A program made the translations under genes and the position numbers. Source: Burkholderia paludis (GTDB taxonomy: Bacteria; Pseudomonadota; Gammaproteobacteria; Burkholderiales; Burkholderiaceae). Taken from it: DNA of 64,000 bases. Positions 15,525 to 24,724 of this stretch are shown piece by piece. The notes below the pieces were generated by a model, which saw nothing but the letters and a program-made list of their open reading frames with translations, was not told where the DNA came from and searched no databases. The stretch covers positions 87,661 through 151,660 of the forward strand of contig NZ_JPGL01000022.1 of NCBI RefSeq assembly GCF_000732615.1. Reading direction: 5' to 3'. Positions within the stretch are counted from its first letter, which is position 1; each line of letters opens with the position of its first letter.

Positions 15525-17618
15525 TGCCGGCCCGAGATGGGCCCACAGGAAACCGAACTCCGCCGCGTCGGCTTCCGCGCGTTCGAGATCGTCGGCGCTG
15601 CCGTGGCCGCCGTCGGTGTTCTCCCAGTACCACACCCGTTCGTGACCGAGCGCATGCATGCGTGCGGCCATCTTGCGCGCGTGCGCGGGATGCACCCGGT
15701 CGTCGCGCGTCGACGTGGTCAACAACAACGGCGGATAGGCGACGCCTTCGCGCACGCGGTGATACGGCGAATACGCGGCCAGCGCCGCGCCTTCGCGCGG
15801 ATCGTCCGGATCGCCGTATTCGTCGAGCCACGCAGCGCCCGCGTGCAGCTTCGGATAGCGTCGCATGTCGAGCAGCGGCACGCGACAGAGCACCGCGCCG
15901 AACAGCTCCGGCCGCTGCGCCATGCACGCGGCGACCAGCAGCCCGCCGTTGCTGCCGCCTTCGATCCCGAGCCGGGCGGCGCTCGTCACGCCGGTCGCGA
16001 CCAGATCCTCGGCCACCGCGATGAAATCGTCGAACGAACGCTGGCGGTTTTCGCGCTGCGCGCCGACGTGCCAGCGCGGCCCGAACTCGCCGCCGCCGCG
16101 GATGTGCGCGAACGCCATCACGCCGCCGCGCTCGAGCCACGCGATGCCGAACGCGTCGCTGTAGCCCGGCAGGTTGGGGATCGCGAAACCGCCATAGCCG
16201 GACAGCAGGCACGGCCGCGCAACGCGCGCGGCGCCGTCGGTCGCGTCGAGGGCGTCGCGCGGCCCGATCAGCGTGTACGGCACCGTCGTGCCGTCCGGCG
16301 AGCGCGCGCTCGCGCGGCGCACGACGAGCCCGGCCGCGTCGAACTGCACCGGCGGCCGGTCGAGCAGCACGCGGCGCGACGGCGCATCGTCCGCGCGATC
16401 GGCAAGATCGGCCAGCCAGCACTCGGGCGGATCGAGATAGGTGTCGACGTCGACATAGACCTCGTCGTTCAGCGTCGCCTCCACCGGCTCGACGTCGATC
16501 TGCGCGTCGCCCGGCCAGTCGAACGGCCGTGCGTCCCACGTCCATGCGCCGTCGTCGGCCTGCCGCGGCTGCCACAGCATCGTGCGGTTGTGCACGTCGT
16601 CGAGCCAGCTCGCGATCAGCGTCGTGCGCGTATGCGTCCACGTGCAGGCGGACGTCGACGGCTGCGGCGCAAACAAGGTCGTGAATGCGCGCGATCCGGC
16701 CTGGAACGCCTGCTCGCGGATCGCGAGCAGCGAGCCGCCCGCATGGCGCACGCCGTCGCAGTCCCAGTCGAGGCGAGGCTCCAGCATGAGCCAGCCTTCC
16801 CAGAAGCCGACCTCCACATGCGTCGGTACGTCGTAGCGCGCCCATTCGCCCGCATCGGTCAGCCGGTATGCATGCGCATCGAAAAAGTCGACGCTGCGCC
16901 ATGCGACGTGGCGCTTGTCGATCGGGTCGAACCACGCGCCCGCGCTGATATCGTCGGGTTCGCCGCGAAAGACGACGGGCGCATCGGCGAGCGCCGTGCC
17001 GCGCACCCAGCGTCGCGCTTCATACGGATAGCCGGCGGCCGTCGCATGCGCTTCGCCGCGATCCCAGCTCACGTAGACGGTATCGCGGTCGATCCAGCCG
17101 ACCGTGTGATGGCCCGGCTCGTCGATCGTGAAGCCGCCGTCGACGAAACGACGCTCGACGAGATCGAATTCGCGCACGACGACCGCGTCGGCCCCGCCCG
17201 GCGACAGCGACAGCAGCGCGCGATCGCCGTCCGGATACAGGATGGCATCCTGCTCGAACACCCACGACTCGCCCTCCTCCGCGCCCAGCGCGTCGACGTC
17301 AAGCAGCGTTTCCCACGCCGGACGACCGGCGCGCCAGTCGTCCCAGCGCGTGCGTCGCCACAGCCCCTTCGGATGAAGATCGTCCTGCCACAGGTCGTAG
17401 GCCCACTCGCGCCAGCGGGTCGGAATCACCGGGCGTTCGCGCGGCAGATACGCTTTCGCGAGACGCGCGGCCAATGCGCGATATGCGTCGTCGTCGCGCA
17501 GTGCGGCGCGCGTGCGCGCATTCTGCTCGTCGACCCACGCGCGGGCGCGCTTGCTGTCGAGCGCTTCGAGAAAACGGAACGGGTCGGCCCCGGCGGGCCA
17601 GCGAAAGGAGTCGGACAT
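15510..17618 (-). CDS. prolyl oligopeptidase family serine peptidase (S9A)
   Basis: This 702-residue cytosolic S9A peptidase has an N-terminal seven-bladed propeller (residues about 70-400) gating a C-terminal alpha/beta-hydrolase domain. Nucleophile S556 sits in EGGSNGGLL. The acid residue is in TSTRDDRVHP and the His in NTDGGHGS. Preceding family blocks YGGFAIPNLP and HIRGGGEFG are present. Such enzymes cut short proline-containing peptides; a PREPL-type or oligopeptidase-B-like role is possible. The ATG at 17618 was chosen over an extension of seven residues because GAAAGGAG lies directly upstream. Confidence 0.9.
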   Translation of the reverse strand: MSDSFRWPAGADPFRFLEALDSKRARAWVDEQNARTRAALRDDDAYRALAARLAKAYLPRERPVIPTRWREWAYDLWQDDLHPKGLWRRTRWDDWRAGRPAWETLLDVDALGAEEGESWVFEQDAILYPDGDRALLSLSPGGADAVVVREFDLVERRFVDGGFTIDEPGHHTVGWIDRDTVYVSWDRGEAHATAAGYPYEARRWVRGTALADAPVVFRGEPDDISAGAWFDPIDKRHVAWRSVDFFDAHAYRLTDAGEWARYDVPTHVEVGFWEGWLMLEPRLDWDCDGVRHAGGSLLAIREQAFQAGSRAFTTLFAPQPSTSACTWTHTRTTLIASWLDDVHNRTMLWQPRQADDGAWTWDARPFDWPGDAQIDVEPVEATLNDEVYVDVDTYLDPPECWLADLADRADDAPSRRVLLDRPPVQFDAAGLVVRRASARSPDGTTVPYTLIGPRDALDATDGAARVARPCLLSGYGGFAIPNLPGYSDAFGIAWLERGGVMAFAHIRGGGEFGPRWHVGAQRENRQRSFDDFIAVAEDLVATGVTSAARLGIEGGSNGGLLVAACMAQRPELFGAVLCRVPLLDMRRYPKLHAGAAWLDEYGDPDDPREGAALAAYSPYHRVREGVAYPPLLLTTSTRDDRVHPAHARKMAARMHALGHERVWYWENTDGGHGSADDLERAEADAAEFGFLWAHLGPAPARR

Positions 17619-17696
17619 GGCGGATCTGCGTAACGGCAAACCGCGATTATGTCCGATCGCGGCACGCGCGATGCCCGCGCGTGCCGCGAATCGTGC

Positions 17697-19214
17697 TCAG
17701 GGCTCCAGATGGAGTTCCTGGATCTTGCGCGTGATCGTGTTGCGGCCGATGCCGAGCCGCTCCGCGGCCTCGACCTTGCGGCCGCGCGTGAAGTCGAGCG
17801 CCTCGCGGATCACGGCCGCCTCGAAGCGGCGCGCCAGTTCGTCCATCACGTCGGCCGAGTTCTCGCGCAGCAGCCGGGCGACCTCGGTGCGCAGGCCATG
17901 CTCCCACAGCGGATAGCCGGCCGGCGCGCCGCCGTTCGGCGCGGCGGCCACCGGCGTGGACGCCGCCGGCGCCATACCGATCGCCGGCGGCGTGTGCGCC
18001 GCTTCGCCAGCGCCGCCGTGCGCGTCCGCGCCGTCGGCCGTCGCGACGACCGGTGCGCCGGACGGCACGAGGTCGGGCGGCAGGTCCTTGATCTCGACCG
18101 TCTGCGCGGGCGCCATCACGGTCAGCCAGTTCGCGAGGTTCTCGAGCTGCCGCACGTTGCCGGGAAACGGCAGCGACGTCAGGTATGCGAGCGCGTCGTC
18201 GGACACGCGCTTCGGCTCGACGCCGAGATCACGCGCGCTTTTCTGCAGGAAGTGGCGCGTGAGCAGCGCGATGTCCTCGCTGCGCTCGCGCAGCGGCGGC
18301 AGGCGCAGCCGGATCACGTTGAGCCGGTGGTAAAGATCCTCGCGGAACAACCCCTGCCGCACGCGCGATTCGAGATTCTGGTGCGTCGCGGCGATCACGC
18401 GCACGTTCGCGCGCAGCGGGTTGTGCCCGCCGACCCGGTAGAACTGCCCGTCGGACAGCACGCGCAACAGGCGCGTCTGCAGGTCGAACGGCATGTCGCC
18501 GATTTCGTCGAGGAACAGCGTGCCGTTCTCCGCCTGCTCGAAGCGGCCCTGCCGCGTCGTCTGCGCACCGGTGAACGCGCCGCGCTCGTGACCGAACAAC
18601 TCGGATTCCAGGAGGTCCTTCGGAATCGCCGCGGTGTTCAGCGCGATGAACGGCCCGTTCGCGCGCGGGCTGTGACGGTGCAGCGCCCTTGCGACGAGTT
18701 CCTTGCCGGTACCCGATTCGCCGGTGATCAGCACGGTCGCGGCCGAGTGCGACAGGCGGCCGATCGCGCGGAACATGTCCTGCATCGCGGGCGCCTGGCC
18801 GAGCATCTCGGGCGCCTCGGCGACGCGCTCGTCCTGCGGCGCGCCGCCGCGCAGGCTTTCCTCGACCGCGCGGCGGATCAGCTCGACCGCCTTGTCGACG
18901 TCGAACGGCTTCGCGAGATATTCGAACGCGCCGCCCTGGAACGCCGCGACGGCGCTGTCGAGATCGGAGAACGCCGTCATGATGATGACGGGCAGGCCCG
19001 GAAGCCGCTCGTGCATCGCCTGCAGCAACTCCAGGCCCGAGCCGCCGGGCATCCGGATGTCGGACACGAGCACCTGCGGCGTCTCGTGGTCGAGCGCGGC
19101 CAGCGCATCACGCACGTTCGCGAAACTCTTCGTCGCGAAGCTGTCACGGGCGAGCGCCTTTTCGAGCACCCAGCGGATCGATTGGTCGTCGTCTACTATC
19201 CAGATCGGCTTCAT
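17697..19214 (-). CDS. ntrC: nitrogen regulator NtrC (sigma-54 activator)
   Basis: This 505-residue response regulator switches on nitrogen-assimilation genes, glnA among them. The receiver domain (1-120) has its phospho-acceptor Asp at D52 in LVSDIRMPG. The AAA+ domain carries Walker A GESGTGKE and the sigma-54 contact loop GAFTGA. The C-terminal Fis-type helix-turn-helix reads [17 protein letters not shown] Pro/Ala-rich linker of about 50 residues between the AAA+ domain and the DNA-binding domain is longer than in E. coli NtrC (469 aa). It lies 46 bp after ntrB on the same strand. Confidence 0.95.
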   Translation of the reverse strand: MKPIWIVDDDQSIRWVLEKALARDSFATKSFANVRDALAALDHETPQVLVSDIRMPGGSGLELLQAMHERLPGLPVIIMTAFSDLDSAVAAFQGGAFEYLAKPFDVDKAVELIRRAVEESLRGGAPQDERVAEAPEMLGQAPAMQDMFRAIGRLSHSAATVLITGESGTGKELVARALHRHSPRANGPFIALNTAAIPKDLLESELFGHERGAFTGAQTTRQGRFEQAENGTLFLDEIGDMPFDLQTRLLRVLSDGQFYRVGGHNPLRANVRVIAATHQNLESRVRQGLFREDLYHRLNVIRLRLPPLRERSEDIALLTRHFLQKSARDLGVEPKRVSDDALAYLTSLPFPGNVRQLENLANWLTVMAPAQTVEIKDLPPDLVPSGAPVVATADGADAHGGAGEAAHTPPAIGMAPAASTPVAAAPNGGAPAGYPLWEHGLRTEVARLLRENSADVMDELARRFEAAVIREALDFTRGRKVEAAERLGIGRNTITRKIQELHLEP

Positions 19215-19260
19215 AGGTCGGTCAGATATTGGTGAATCCGGTGAATCGCAATGTCGCCGC

Positions 19261-20433
19261 TCAGTGGTCGAGCGGCAGCAAAATCTGAAACTCGGTACGT
19301 CCGGGCCGGCTTTCGACCTCGATCATCCCGTCGTGCTGCTGCACAAACGTCTGCGCAAGCGTGAGGCCGAGGCCGCTGCCGTCTTCGCGCCCGGACACGA
19401 GCGGATAGAAGATCCGGTCGCGGATCTCCTCCGGAATGCCGGGCCCGTTGTCGATCACGTGCAAATCCAGTGCCAGCCGGTACAGCCGCTTCGCGATCGT
19501 CACCTTGCGCGCGATGCGCGTGCGCAGCTCGATCTTCGCGTCGCCCTGCGCGATCCGTTCGCGCAGCGCCTGCGCGGCATTGCGCACGATGTTGAGCAGC
19601 GCCTGGATCAGTTGCTCCTTGTCGCCGCGCAGATCCGGCACGCTCACGTCGTAGTCGCGCTCGATCGTGAGCCCGCGCGGGAATTCCGCGAGCATCACCG
19701 CGCGCACGCGCTCGCAGACCTCATGAATGTTCACGTCGCCGACGATGTGCGGATGCCGGTGCGGCTCCAGCAACCGGTCGACGAGCGTCTGCAGGCGGTC
19801 GGACTCCTTGATGATCACCTGCGTGTATTCGCGCAACTCGCCGCGCTCGCGCTCGCCGAGCTCGAATTCGAGCAACTGGGCCGCGCCGCGAATGCCGCCG
19901 AGCGGATTCTTGATCTCGTGCGCGAGGTTGCGGATCAGTTGCTTGTTGACCGCGGTCAGGTCGTGGATGCGCTCCTCGCGGTCGGTGCGCGACTGCCGCT
20001 CGTTCTCGAACAGCTCGACGAGCACGAAATCGGGCGCGGTCTCGAGGAAACCGACGATCGCATGCACGTGCAGCGGTTCGCGGCCGGGCCGGTCGAGCAC
20101 GGTATCGAGGTGCGTCGCATGAAAGCGCTCCTCGCCGATCGCGGTGATCGTCGATGCGAGCTCGTTCGCGTTCGGAAAGATCTCGCCCCACGGCCGCTGC
20201 GCGAGCTGCCGGCGCGAGATGTCGAGCATCGCCTCCGCGGACGGATTCGCGAACGCGATCCGCAGCGTCTTGCGGTCGAGCACGATCACGACCGTCGGCA
20301 ACGCTTCCAGCCCCGCCAGCAGGCCCGAGCGGGCGAGCCGCTCGTCGTCCGTCAGTCGCTCGGGTTGCCCCGTTCTCGCCTTGATCAGATTCTTCAGAAC
20401 CATCTGCGTGCTTGTCGCGCCCCAACGGGCCAT
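19261..20433 (-). CDS. ntrB: nitrogen sensor kinase/phosphatase NtrB
   Basis: This 390-residue soluble histidine kinase phosphorylates or dephosphorylates NtrC under control of PII. A PAS domain lies at about 35-130 (LPTVVIVLDRKTLRIAFAN). The phospho-acceptor is in LIRNLAHEIKNPLGGIRG, the N-box is NIVRNAAQAL and the G-box is GSGLGL. No membrane segment is seen. The ATG at 20433 has GGGAA upstream; a second ATG at 20403 is possible and would remove ten residues. The terminator at 20452-20480 separates it from glnA, so ntrBC transcription needs read-through or its own promoter. Confidence 0.93.
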   Translation of the reverse strand: MARWGATSTQMVLKNLIKARTGQPERLTDDERLARSGLLAGLEALPTVVIVLDRKTLRIAFANPSAEAMLDISRRQLAQRPWGEIFPNANELASTITAIGEERFHATHLDTVLDRPGREPLHVHAIVGFLETAPDFVLVELFENERQSRTDREERIHDLTAVNKQLIRNLAHEIKNPLGGIRGAAQLLEFELGERERGELREYTQVIIKESDRLQTLVDRLLEPHRHPHIVGDVNIHEVCERVRAVMLAEFPRGLTIERDYDVSVPDLRGDKEQLIQALLNIVRNAAQALRERIAQGDAKIELRTRIARKVTIAKRLYRLALDLHVIDNGPGIPEEIRDRIFYPLVSGREDGSGLGLTLAQTFVQQHDGMIEVESRPGRTEFQILLPLDH

Positions 20434-20451
20434 GAAATGAAAATTCCCGGA

Positions 20452-20480
20452 ACAAAAAAGGGACGGCTGGACGCCGTCCC
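20452..20480 (-). terminator. terminator between glnA and ntrB
   Basis: On the minus strand GGGACGGC-GTCCA-GCCGTCCC is followed by a T6 run. The arms are 20460-20467 and 20473-20480. It lies 84 bp past the glnA stop and shortly before ntrB, as in enteric glnALG, where partial read-through lets the sigma-54 glnA promoter feed ntrBC. Confidence 0.88.
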
Positions 20481-20564
20481 CTTTCAGACTCCGCCGCTCC
20501 CGCCGCAGACCGCGCGACGGGAACGAACCGGCATGACGGCGCTGAATCGAAGCGCCATTGCCGA

Positions 20565-21980
20565 TTACAGCGAGTAGTACATCTCGAACTCGATCGGGTG
20601 CGTCGTCATGCGGAACTTCGCCAGCTCCTGCTCCTTCAGTGCGAGGTACGCGTCGATCATGCCGTCGGTGAACACGCCGCCACGGGTCAGGAACTCGCGA
20701 TCCTTGTCGAGCGCTTCGAGTGCCTGGTCCAGGCCCGCGCAGACGGTCGGGATCTTTGCATCCTCTTCCGGCGGCAGGTCGTACAGGTTCTTGTCGGCAG
20801 CTTCGCCCGGATGGATCTTGTTCTGGATGCCGTCGAGGCCGGCCATCATCAGCGCCGTGAAGCACAGGTACGGGTTCGCCATCGGATCCGGGAAGCGCGT
20901 TTCGATGCGGCGGCCCTTCGGGTTCGACACGTGCGGAATGCGGATCGATGCCGAACGGTTGCGCGCCGAGTACGCGAGCTTGACCGGTGCCTCGAAGTGC
21001 GGGACCAGACGCTTGTACGAGTTCGTCGTCGGGTTCGTGATCGCGTTCAGTGCACGGGCGTGCTTGATGATGCCGCCGATGTAGAACAGCGCCAGTTCCG
21101 ACAGGCCGGCGTAGCCGTTGCCCGCGAACAGGTTCTGGCCGTCCTTCCAGATCGACTGGTGAACGTGCATGCCCGAACCGTTGTCGCCGACGACCGGCTT
21201 CGGCATGAACGTCGCCGTCTTGCCGTACGAATGCGCGACGTTATGGATGATGTACTTCGACCATTGCGTCCAGTCGGCGCGCTGCACCAGCGTCGAGAAC
21301 TTCGTGCCGATTTCGTTCTGGCCCTGGCCCGCCACTTCGTGGTGGTGCACTTCGACCGGGATGCCGAGCTGCTCGAGCAGCAGGCACATTTCCGAACGCA
21401 TGTCCTGGAACGTGTCGACCGGCGCGACCGGGAAGTAGCCGCCCTTCGTGCCCGGACGGTGGCCCGTGTTGCCGCCTTCGAATTCCTTGCCCGACGACCA
21501 CGGCGCTTCTTCCGAGTTGATCTTCACGAAGCAGCCCGACATGTCCGTGTTCCACTGGACCGAGTCGAAAATGAAGAATTCCGGTTCCGGACCGAAGAAG
21601 GCGGTGTCGCCGATGCCCGTGCTCTTCAGGTACGCTTCGCCGCGCTTCGCGAGCGAACGCGGATCGCGCTCGTAGCCCTTGCCGTCGGCCGGCTCGACCA
21701 CGTCGCAGGTCAGCACGAGGGTCGACTCTTCATAGAACGGATCGACGAAGGCAGCGCTCGGGTCCGGCATGAGCAGCATGTCCGACGCCTCGATGCCCTT
21801 CCAGCCAGCGATCGACGAACCGTCGAATGCATGACCGCTTTCGAACTTGTCTTCGTCAAACGCCGAAACCGGCACCGACACGTGCTGCTCCTTGCCGCGC
21901 GTATCCGTGAAGCGGAAATCGACAAACTTGACGTCCTCGTCCTTCACGAGCTGCATGACGTCGGCGACGGTTTTACTCAT
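20565..21980 (-). CDS. glnA: glutamine synthetase type I
   Basis: This 471-residue dodecameric GSI forms glutamine from glutamate, ammonia and ATP. It starts [19 protein letters not shown]. Active-site blocks [26 protein letters not shown] and NRSASIRIP are present, and the adenylylation loop Tyr occurs in NLYDLPPEE, so GlnE-type control is expected. The upstream region carries a -24/-12 promoter and two NtrC-type sites, and ntrB-ntrC lie downstream. This is the assimilatory enzyme; the gene at 46404 is a divergent glutamylpolyamine synthetase of the same fold. Confidence 0.98.
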   Translation of the reverse strand: MSKTVADVMQLVKDEDVKFVDFRFTDTRGKEQHVSVPVSAFDEDKFESGHAFDGSSIAGWKGIEASDMLLMPDPSAAFVDPFYEESTLVLTCDVVEPADGKGYERDPRSLAKRGEAYLKSTGIGDTAFFGPEPEFFIFDSVQWNTDMSGCFVKINSEEAPWSSGKEFEGGNTGHRPGTKGGYFPVAPVDTFQDMRSEMCLLLEQLGIPVEVHHHEVAGQGQNEIGTKFSTLVQRADWTQWSKYIIHNVAHSYGKTATFMPKPVVGDNGSGMHVHQSIWKDGQNLFAGNGYAGLSELALFYIGGIIKHARALNAITNPTTNSYKRLVPHFEAPVKLAYSARNRSASIRIPHVSNPKGRRIETRFPDPMANPYLCFTALMMAGLDGIQNKIHPGEAADKNLYDLPPEEDAKIPTVCAGLDQALEALDKDREFLTRGGVFTDGMIDAYLALKEQELAKFRMTTHPIEFEMYYSL

Positions 21981-22092
21981 AACCTCTTCTCCTGATTGAA
22001 CAATTCCGGCGGACTGGGAACCGCCTCGTTTATCGAGCTGACCGGGGTCTTGCTTTGGCGCAGCACGCCCCGATTCGACCGAATCCTATAAA

Positions 22093-22107
22093 GCAGCTTC
22101 CGTGCCA
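22093..22107 (-). promoter_or_regulatory. sigma-54 promoter of glnA
   Basis: TGGCACGGAAGCTGC on the minus strand matches TGGCAC-N5-TTGC with one mismatch. The invariant GG and GC are exactly 12 bp apart. It lies 112 bp before the glnA start and below two NtrC-type palindromes. Confidence 0.85.
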
Positions 22108-22206
22108 CCCGTACGAAAAATGGGCGCGAATCGCGCCGGCGCTCGCCGCGACGGGGCTGTACTGCGCAATTCCGGGGCCCGACGCCGCACCGGCCGCCAA
22201 ACGCAG

Positions 22207-22221
22207 GCACCGCAATGGTGC
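22207..22221. promoter_or_regulatory. NtrC enhancer site 1
   Basis: GCACC-GCAAT-GGTGC is an exact match to the GCACC-N5-GGTGC NtrC palindrome. It lies about 100 bp upstream of the sigma-54 promoter, the distance expected for an enhancer. Confidence 0.85.
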
Positions 22222-22275
22222 GATCGCCGCGATGCGCCGCGCCGACCGGATCATTCTGGTGCATCCGCGTCATTC

Positions 22276-22292
22276 TGCACTGTTTTGGTGAA
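22276..22292. promoter_or_regulatory. NtrC enhancer site 2
   Basis: TGCACTGTTTTGGTGAA matches TGCACC-N5-GGTGCA imperfectly, with the GCACY and GGTG half-sites kept. It lies about 70 bp further upstream than site 1. Paired sites of this type allow cooperative NtrC oligomer assembly. Confidence 0.65.
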
Positions 22293-22385
22293 CGCGTGGG
22301 CGGCGCGTGCACCGTACCGCATGCGGGCATCCGTGCCGCGACGCCGCGCTAGAATGGTCGTTTGACCAACAGGAGACTCTCCGCC

Positions 22386-22850
22386 ATGAGTACGCTCGAC
22401 CAGCTTTACGCAAAGGCCGACGAACGCCGCGCCCAGGGCGCGCTCAACTACGCCGGCGCGCTGCTGCCGGCCGAAGCCTTCGAACTGCTGCAGCTCGACC
22501 CGGCGGCGCGCCTCGTCGACGTGCGCACCCGCGCCGAACTCGACTGGATCGGCCGCCCGCTCATCGGCGACGGCCAGTACCTGCACCTCGAATGGACGCG
22601 CTACCCGGGCGGCGTGCCGAACGCCGAATTCGTCAACGAACTGAAGGCGGCCCTCCCGGCCGGTACGCCCATCCTGTTCCTGTGTCGCAGCGCCGCACGC
22701 TCGAAGCTCGCCGCGGTCGCCGCCGCGCAGGCCGGCTTCACCAGGGCGTTCGACCTGCTCGAAGGCTTCGAGGGCGCCAAGGACGCCGAAGGCCACCGCA
22801 AGACGGTCGAAGGCTGGTGCTTCCGGAAACTGCCGTGGATCGGCGCCTGA
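22386..22850 (+). CDS. rhodanese-like domain protein
   Basis: This 154-residue single-domain rhodanese could transfer sulfane sulfur or act as a persulfide carrier. The domain spans about 20-140, with RLVDVRTRAELDWIG near the start and the active-site Cys in LFLCRSAARSK. There is no signal peptide, so it is cytosolic. AGGAG lies 13 nt before the ATG. It is divergent from glnA and its promoter must lie in the region holding the NtrC sites. The substrate is unknown. Confidence 0.88.
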   Translation: MSTLDQLYAKADERRAQGALNYAGALLPAEAFELLQLDPAARLVDVRTRAELDWIGRPLIGDGQYLHLEWTRYPGGVPNAEFVNELKAALPAGTPILFLCRSAARSKLAAVAAAQAGFTRAFDLLEGFEGAKDAEGHRKTVEGWCFRKLPWIGA

Positions 22851-22922
22851 CGGCCTGACGACACGCCACGCACGCCGGCTGCGACGATCCCATCGTCGAG
22901 CCGGGCGATGACATGCCGATGA

Positions 22923-22943
22923 CGGGCCGCGTTGCACGGCCCG
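22923..22943. terminator. hairpin between rhodanese and CinA-like genes
   Basis: CGGGCCG and CGGCCCG (7-bp arms, 7-nt loop) lie in the 123-bp gap between the convergent stops. No T-run is seen. Confidence 0.4.
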
Positions 22944-22973
22944 CGGCCTCGGTACGGCCGGATCGGGAGCCGC

Positions 22974-23789
22974 TCAGGCGCGCGGCGTCTCGGGCTCGAC
23001 GACGTCCCCGCCGAGCAGATGCACACCCTCGCGCAGTTTCACGTACGCGGCCGCGACGGCCTCCGGCTCGCCCTTCACGCCCAGGTCGATGTGACGGCGC
23101 GCGTAGATCCCGCCGCGCTCCGCATCGCCCACGCTCGGCAGGCTGAACACGCGCACGCCCGGAAAATCGCGCTCGATGCGCTCCATCAGCGGCGTGAGGG
23201 TCGATTCGGGCAGCTCGAACACCAGCAGCGAGCGCTCCGCGTGCGGCGTCGCATGGTGCAGATGCGCATACTTCGTGTCGAGCACCCATTCGATCATCGG
23301 CCACGCCATGACCGGGAAACCCGGCACGAAGTGCAGGTCGCCGACCGAGAAGCCGGGAATCCGGTTGTAGCCGTTCGGGATGATCGTCGCGCCCGCCGGG
23401 AACACGCCCATGTTGAAGCGGTGCTGGTTCTCCGGCGCATCGAAGTCGACCGGCGCGGCCGGATCGGCGTGCGTTTCGCGGATCCGCTCCGCGATCAGCA
23501 CCTTCGCCTCCGGATGCAGTTCGAGCGGCAGGCCGAGCGCGGCGGCCGCGCACTGGCGCGTGTGGTCGTCCGGCGTCGCGCCGATCCCGCCCGTCGAGAA
23601 CACGATGTCGCCCGACGCGATCGCGCGCGCGAGCGTCGCCGTGATGCGCGCCGGATCGTCGCCGACGTATTCGGCCCAGTCGAGCGCGAGGCCGCGCGCG
23701 CCGAGCAGCTCGACGACCTTCGCCAGATGCTTGTCCTGCCGGCGGCCCGAAAGGATTTCGTCGCCGATGATGATGATGCCGATGCTCAT
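22974..23789 (-). CDS. CinA-like molybdopterin-binding domain protein
   Basis: This 271-residue protein has a MoaB/Mog-type fold at residues 4-170 (GIIIIGDEILSG, then STGGIGATPDDHTR). It matches the N-terminal COG1058 half of CinA and lacks the C-terminal nicotinamide-nucleotide amidohydrolase domain. CinA-family COG1058 domains can hydrolyse ADP-ribose or other nucleotides, so a pyrophosphatase role is possible. The ATG at 23789 overlaps the stop of the EI24 gene by ATGA, so the two are translationally coupled. An in-frame upstream extension is inside that gene and was rejected. Confidence 0.85.
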   Translation of the reverse strand: MSIGIIIIGDEILSGRRQDKHLAKVVELLGARGLALDWAEYVGDDPARITATLARAIASGDIVFSTGGIGATPDDHTRQCAAAALGLPLELHPEAKVLIAERIRETHADPAAPVDFDAPENQHRFNMGVFPAGATIIPNGYNRIPGFSVGDLHFVPGFPVMAWPMIEWVLDTKYAHLHHATPHAERSLLVFELPESTLTPLMERIERDFPGVRVFSLPSVGDAERGGIYARRHIDLGVKGEPEAVAAAYVKLREGVHLLGGDVVEPETPRA

Positions 23790-24613
23790 GCCTGCCCCAT
23801 GTCGATTGCGGTGGCGCGCGTGCTTGCGCGCAGGTCCTCCAGCGCACGCAGGCAATAGTGCCCGAACCACAGCGCCGAGAAGACGAGAATGAAAGCGTAA
23901 ACCCAGATCATGGCCGCCGCGACGAACGGAAACAGCACCATCGTCCAGACCGACGACACCCACACGAAGGTCGGCACGGTGCCGAGCAGCCCGGTCGCGA
24001 TGCCGATGCCGATCAGCGGCCAGCGGCGCTGCCGCACCAGGGCGCGGCGCTCGTCACGGCTCGCGTGCAGCGCGAGCGCATCGTAGGTCATCACGCGGTA
24101 CGTGAGCCAGCCCCAGATGACCGGCGGCAGCAGCGCGAAGAACGGCGGAATCAGCCACAGCGGGATCGTCACGACCAGCACGACGACGCCGGCCAGCGCC
24201 GCCCACAGCGAGTTGGCAACGCTGCCGACGAAGGTGCCGCCCCGCTTCGGCTCGAGCGCCGCGAACTGCCGGTTCGACAGGTGCTTGATCACGACCGGCA
24301 TCGACAGCGTCGCGATCAGCAGCAGCACGGTCAGCACGATCAGCGGAATCGCCAGCGACACGACCACGAACGGCGCGACGACCGCATGCAGTTGCGACAT
24401 GCCGATCGCGTCGAAGGCGCGATACAGCGCGGCCGTCAGCACGAAGCCGTCGAGCGCGCCGCGCGCCGCGTCGATCAGCGTCTGCCACGAGAACCACAGC
24501 AAGACGCCCCACAGCACGGCCGAGACGAGGAACGGCATCAGGGTGAGCCAGAGCATGCGCGGATGCAATGCACTCGCCAGTGCCCGGACGAAGGAACGCA
24601 GCAGGTCGTTCAT
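23786..24613 (-). CDS. EI24/CysZ-like inner-membrane protein
   Basis: This 275-residue polytopic membrane protein has about six hydrophobic segments (MLWLTLMPFLVSAVLW near residue 25; VVVSLAIPLIVLTVLLLIAT; a pair around VVVLVVTIPLWLIPP). The KHLSNRQFA and PPVIWGWLTYRVMTYDAL segments are typical of the EI24/DUF540 family, to which the sulfate permease CysZ belongs. Whether it transports sulfate is not shown, since no cys genes are adjacent. It starts at MNDLLRSFVRALASAL and overlaps the CinA-like gene by 4 bp. Confidence 0.85.
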   Translation of the reverse strand: MNDLLRSFVRALASALHPRMLWLTLMPFLVSAVLWGVLLWFSWQTLIDAARGALDGFVLTAALYRAFDAIGMSQLHAVVAPFVVVSLAIPLIVLTVLLLIATLSMPVVIKHLSNRQFAALEPKRGGTFVGSVANSLWAALAGVVVLVVTIPLWLIPPFFALLPPVIWGWLTYRVMTYDALALHASRDERRALVRQRRWPLIGIGIATGLLGTVPTFVWVSSVWTMVLFPFVAAAMIWVYAFILVFSALWFGHYCLRALEDLRASTRATAIDMGQA

Positions 24614-24655
24614 GCGAGCCTGTATCGACGGAGAAAAACGGGGAAAGGATAAACC

Positions 24656-24693
24656 ACGCGGCCCGCATGCGCCAAAGCGCATGCGGGCCGCGT
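24656..24693 (-). terminator. long hairpin downstream of the fatty acid hydroxylase gene
   Basis: Perfect 17-bp arms (24656-24672 and 24677-24693) with a 4-nt loop lie 31 bp beyond the hydroxylase stop. The following minus-strand bases (GGTTTATCC) are only weakly T-rich. Its stability and place suggest termination. Confidence 0.65.
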
Positions 24694-24724
24694 CAGGGAG
24701 CCGCTCAACGGGAGGATGGCCGGG

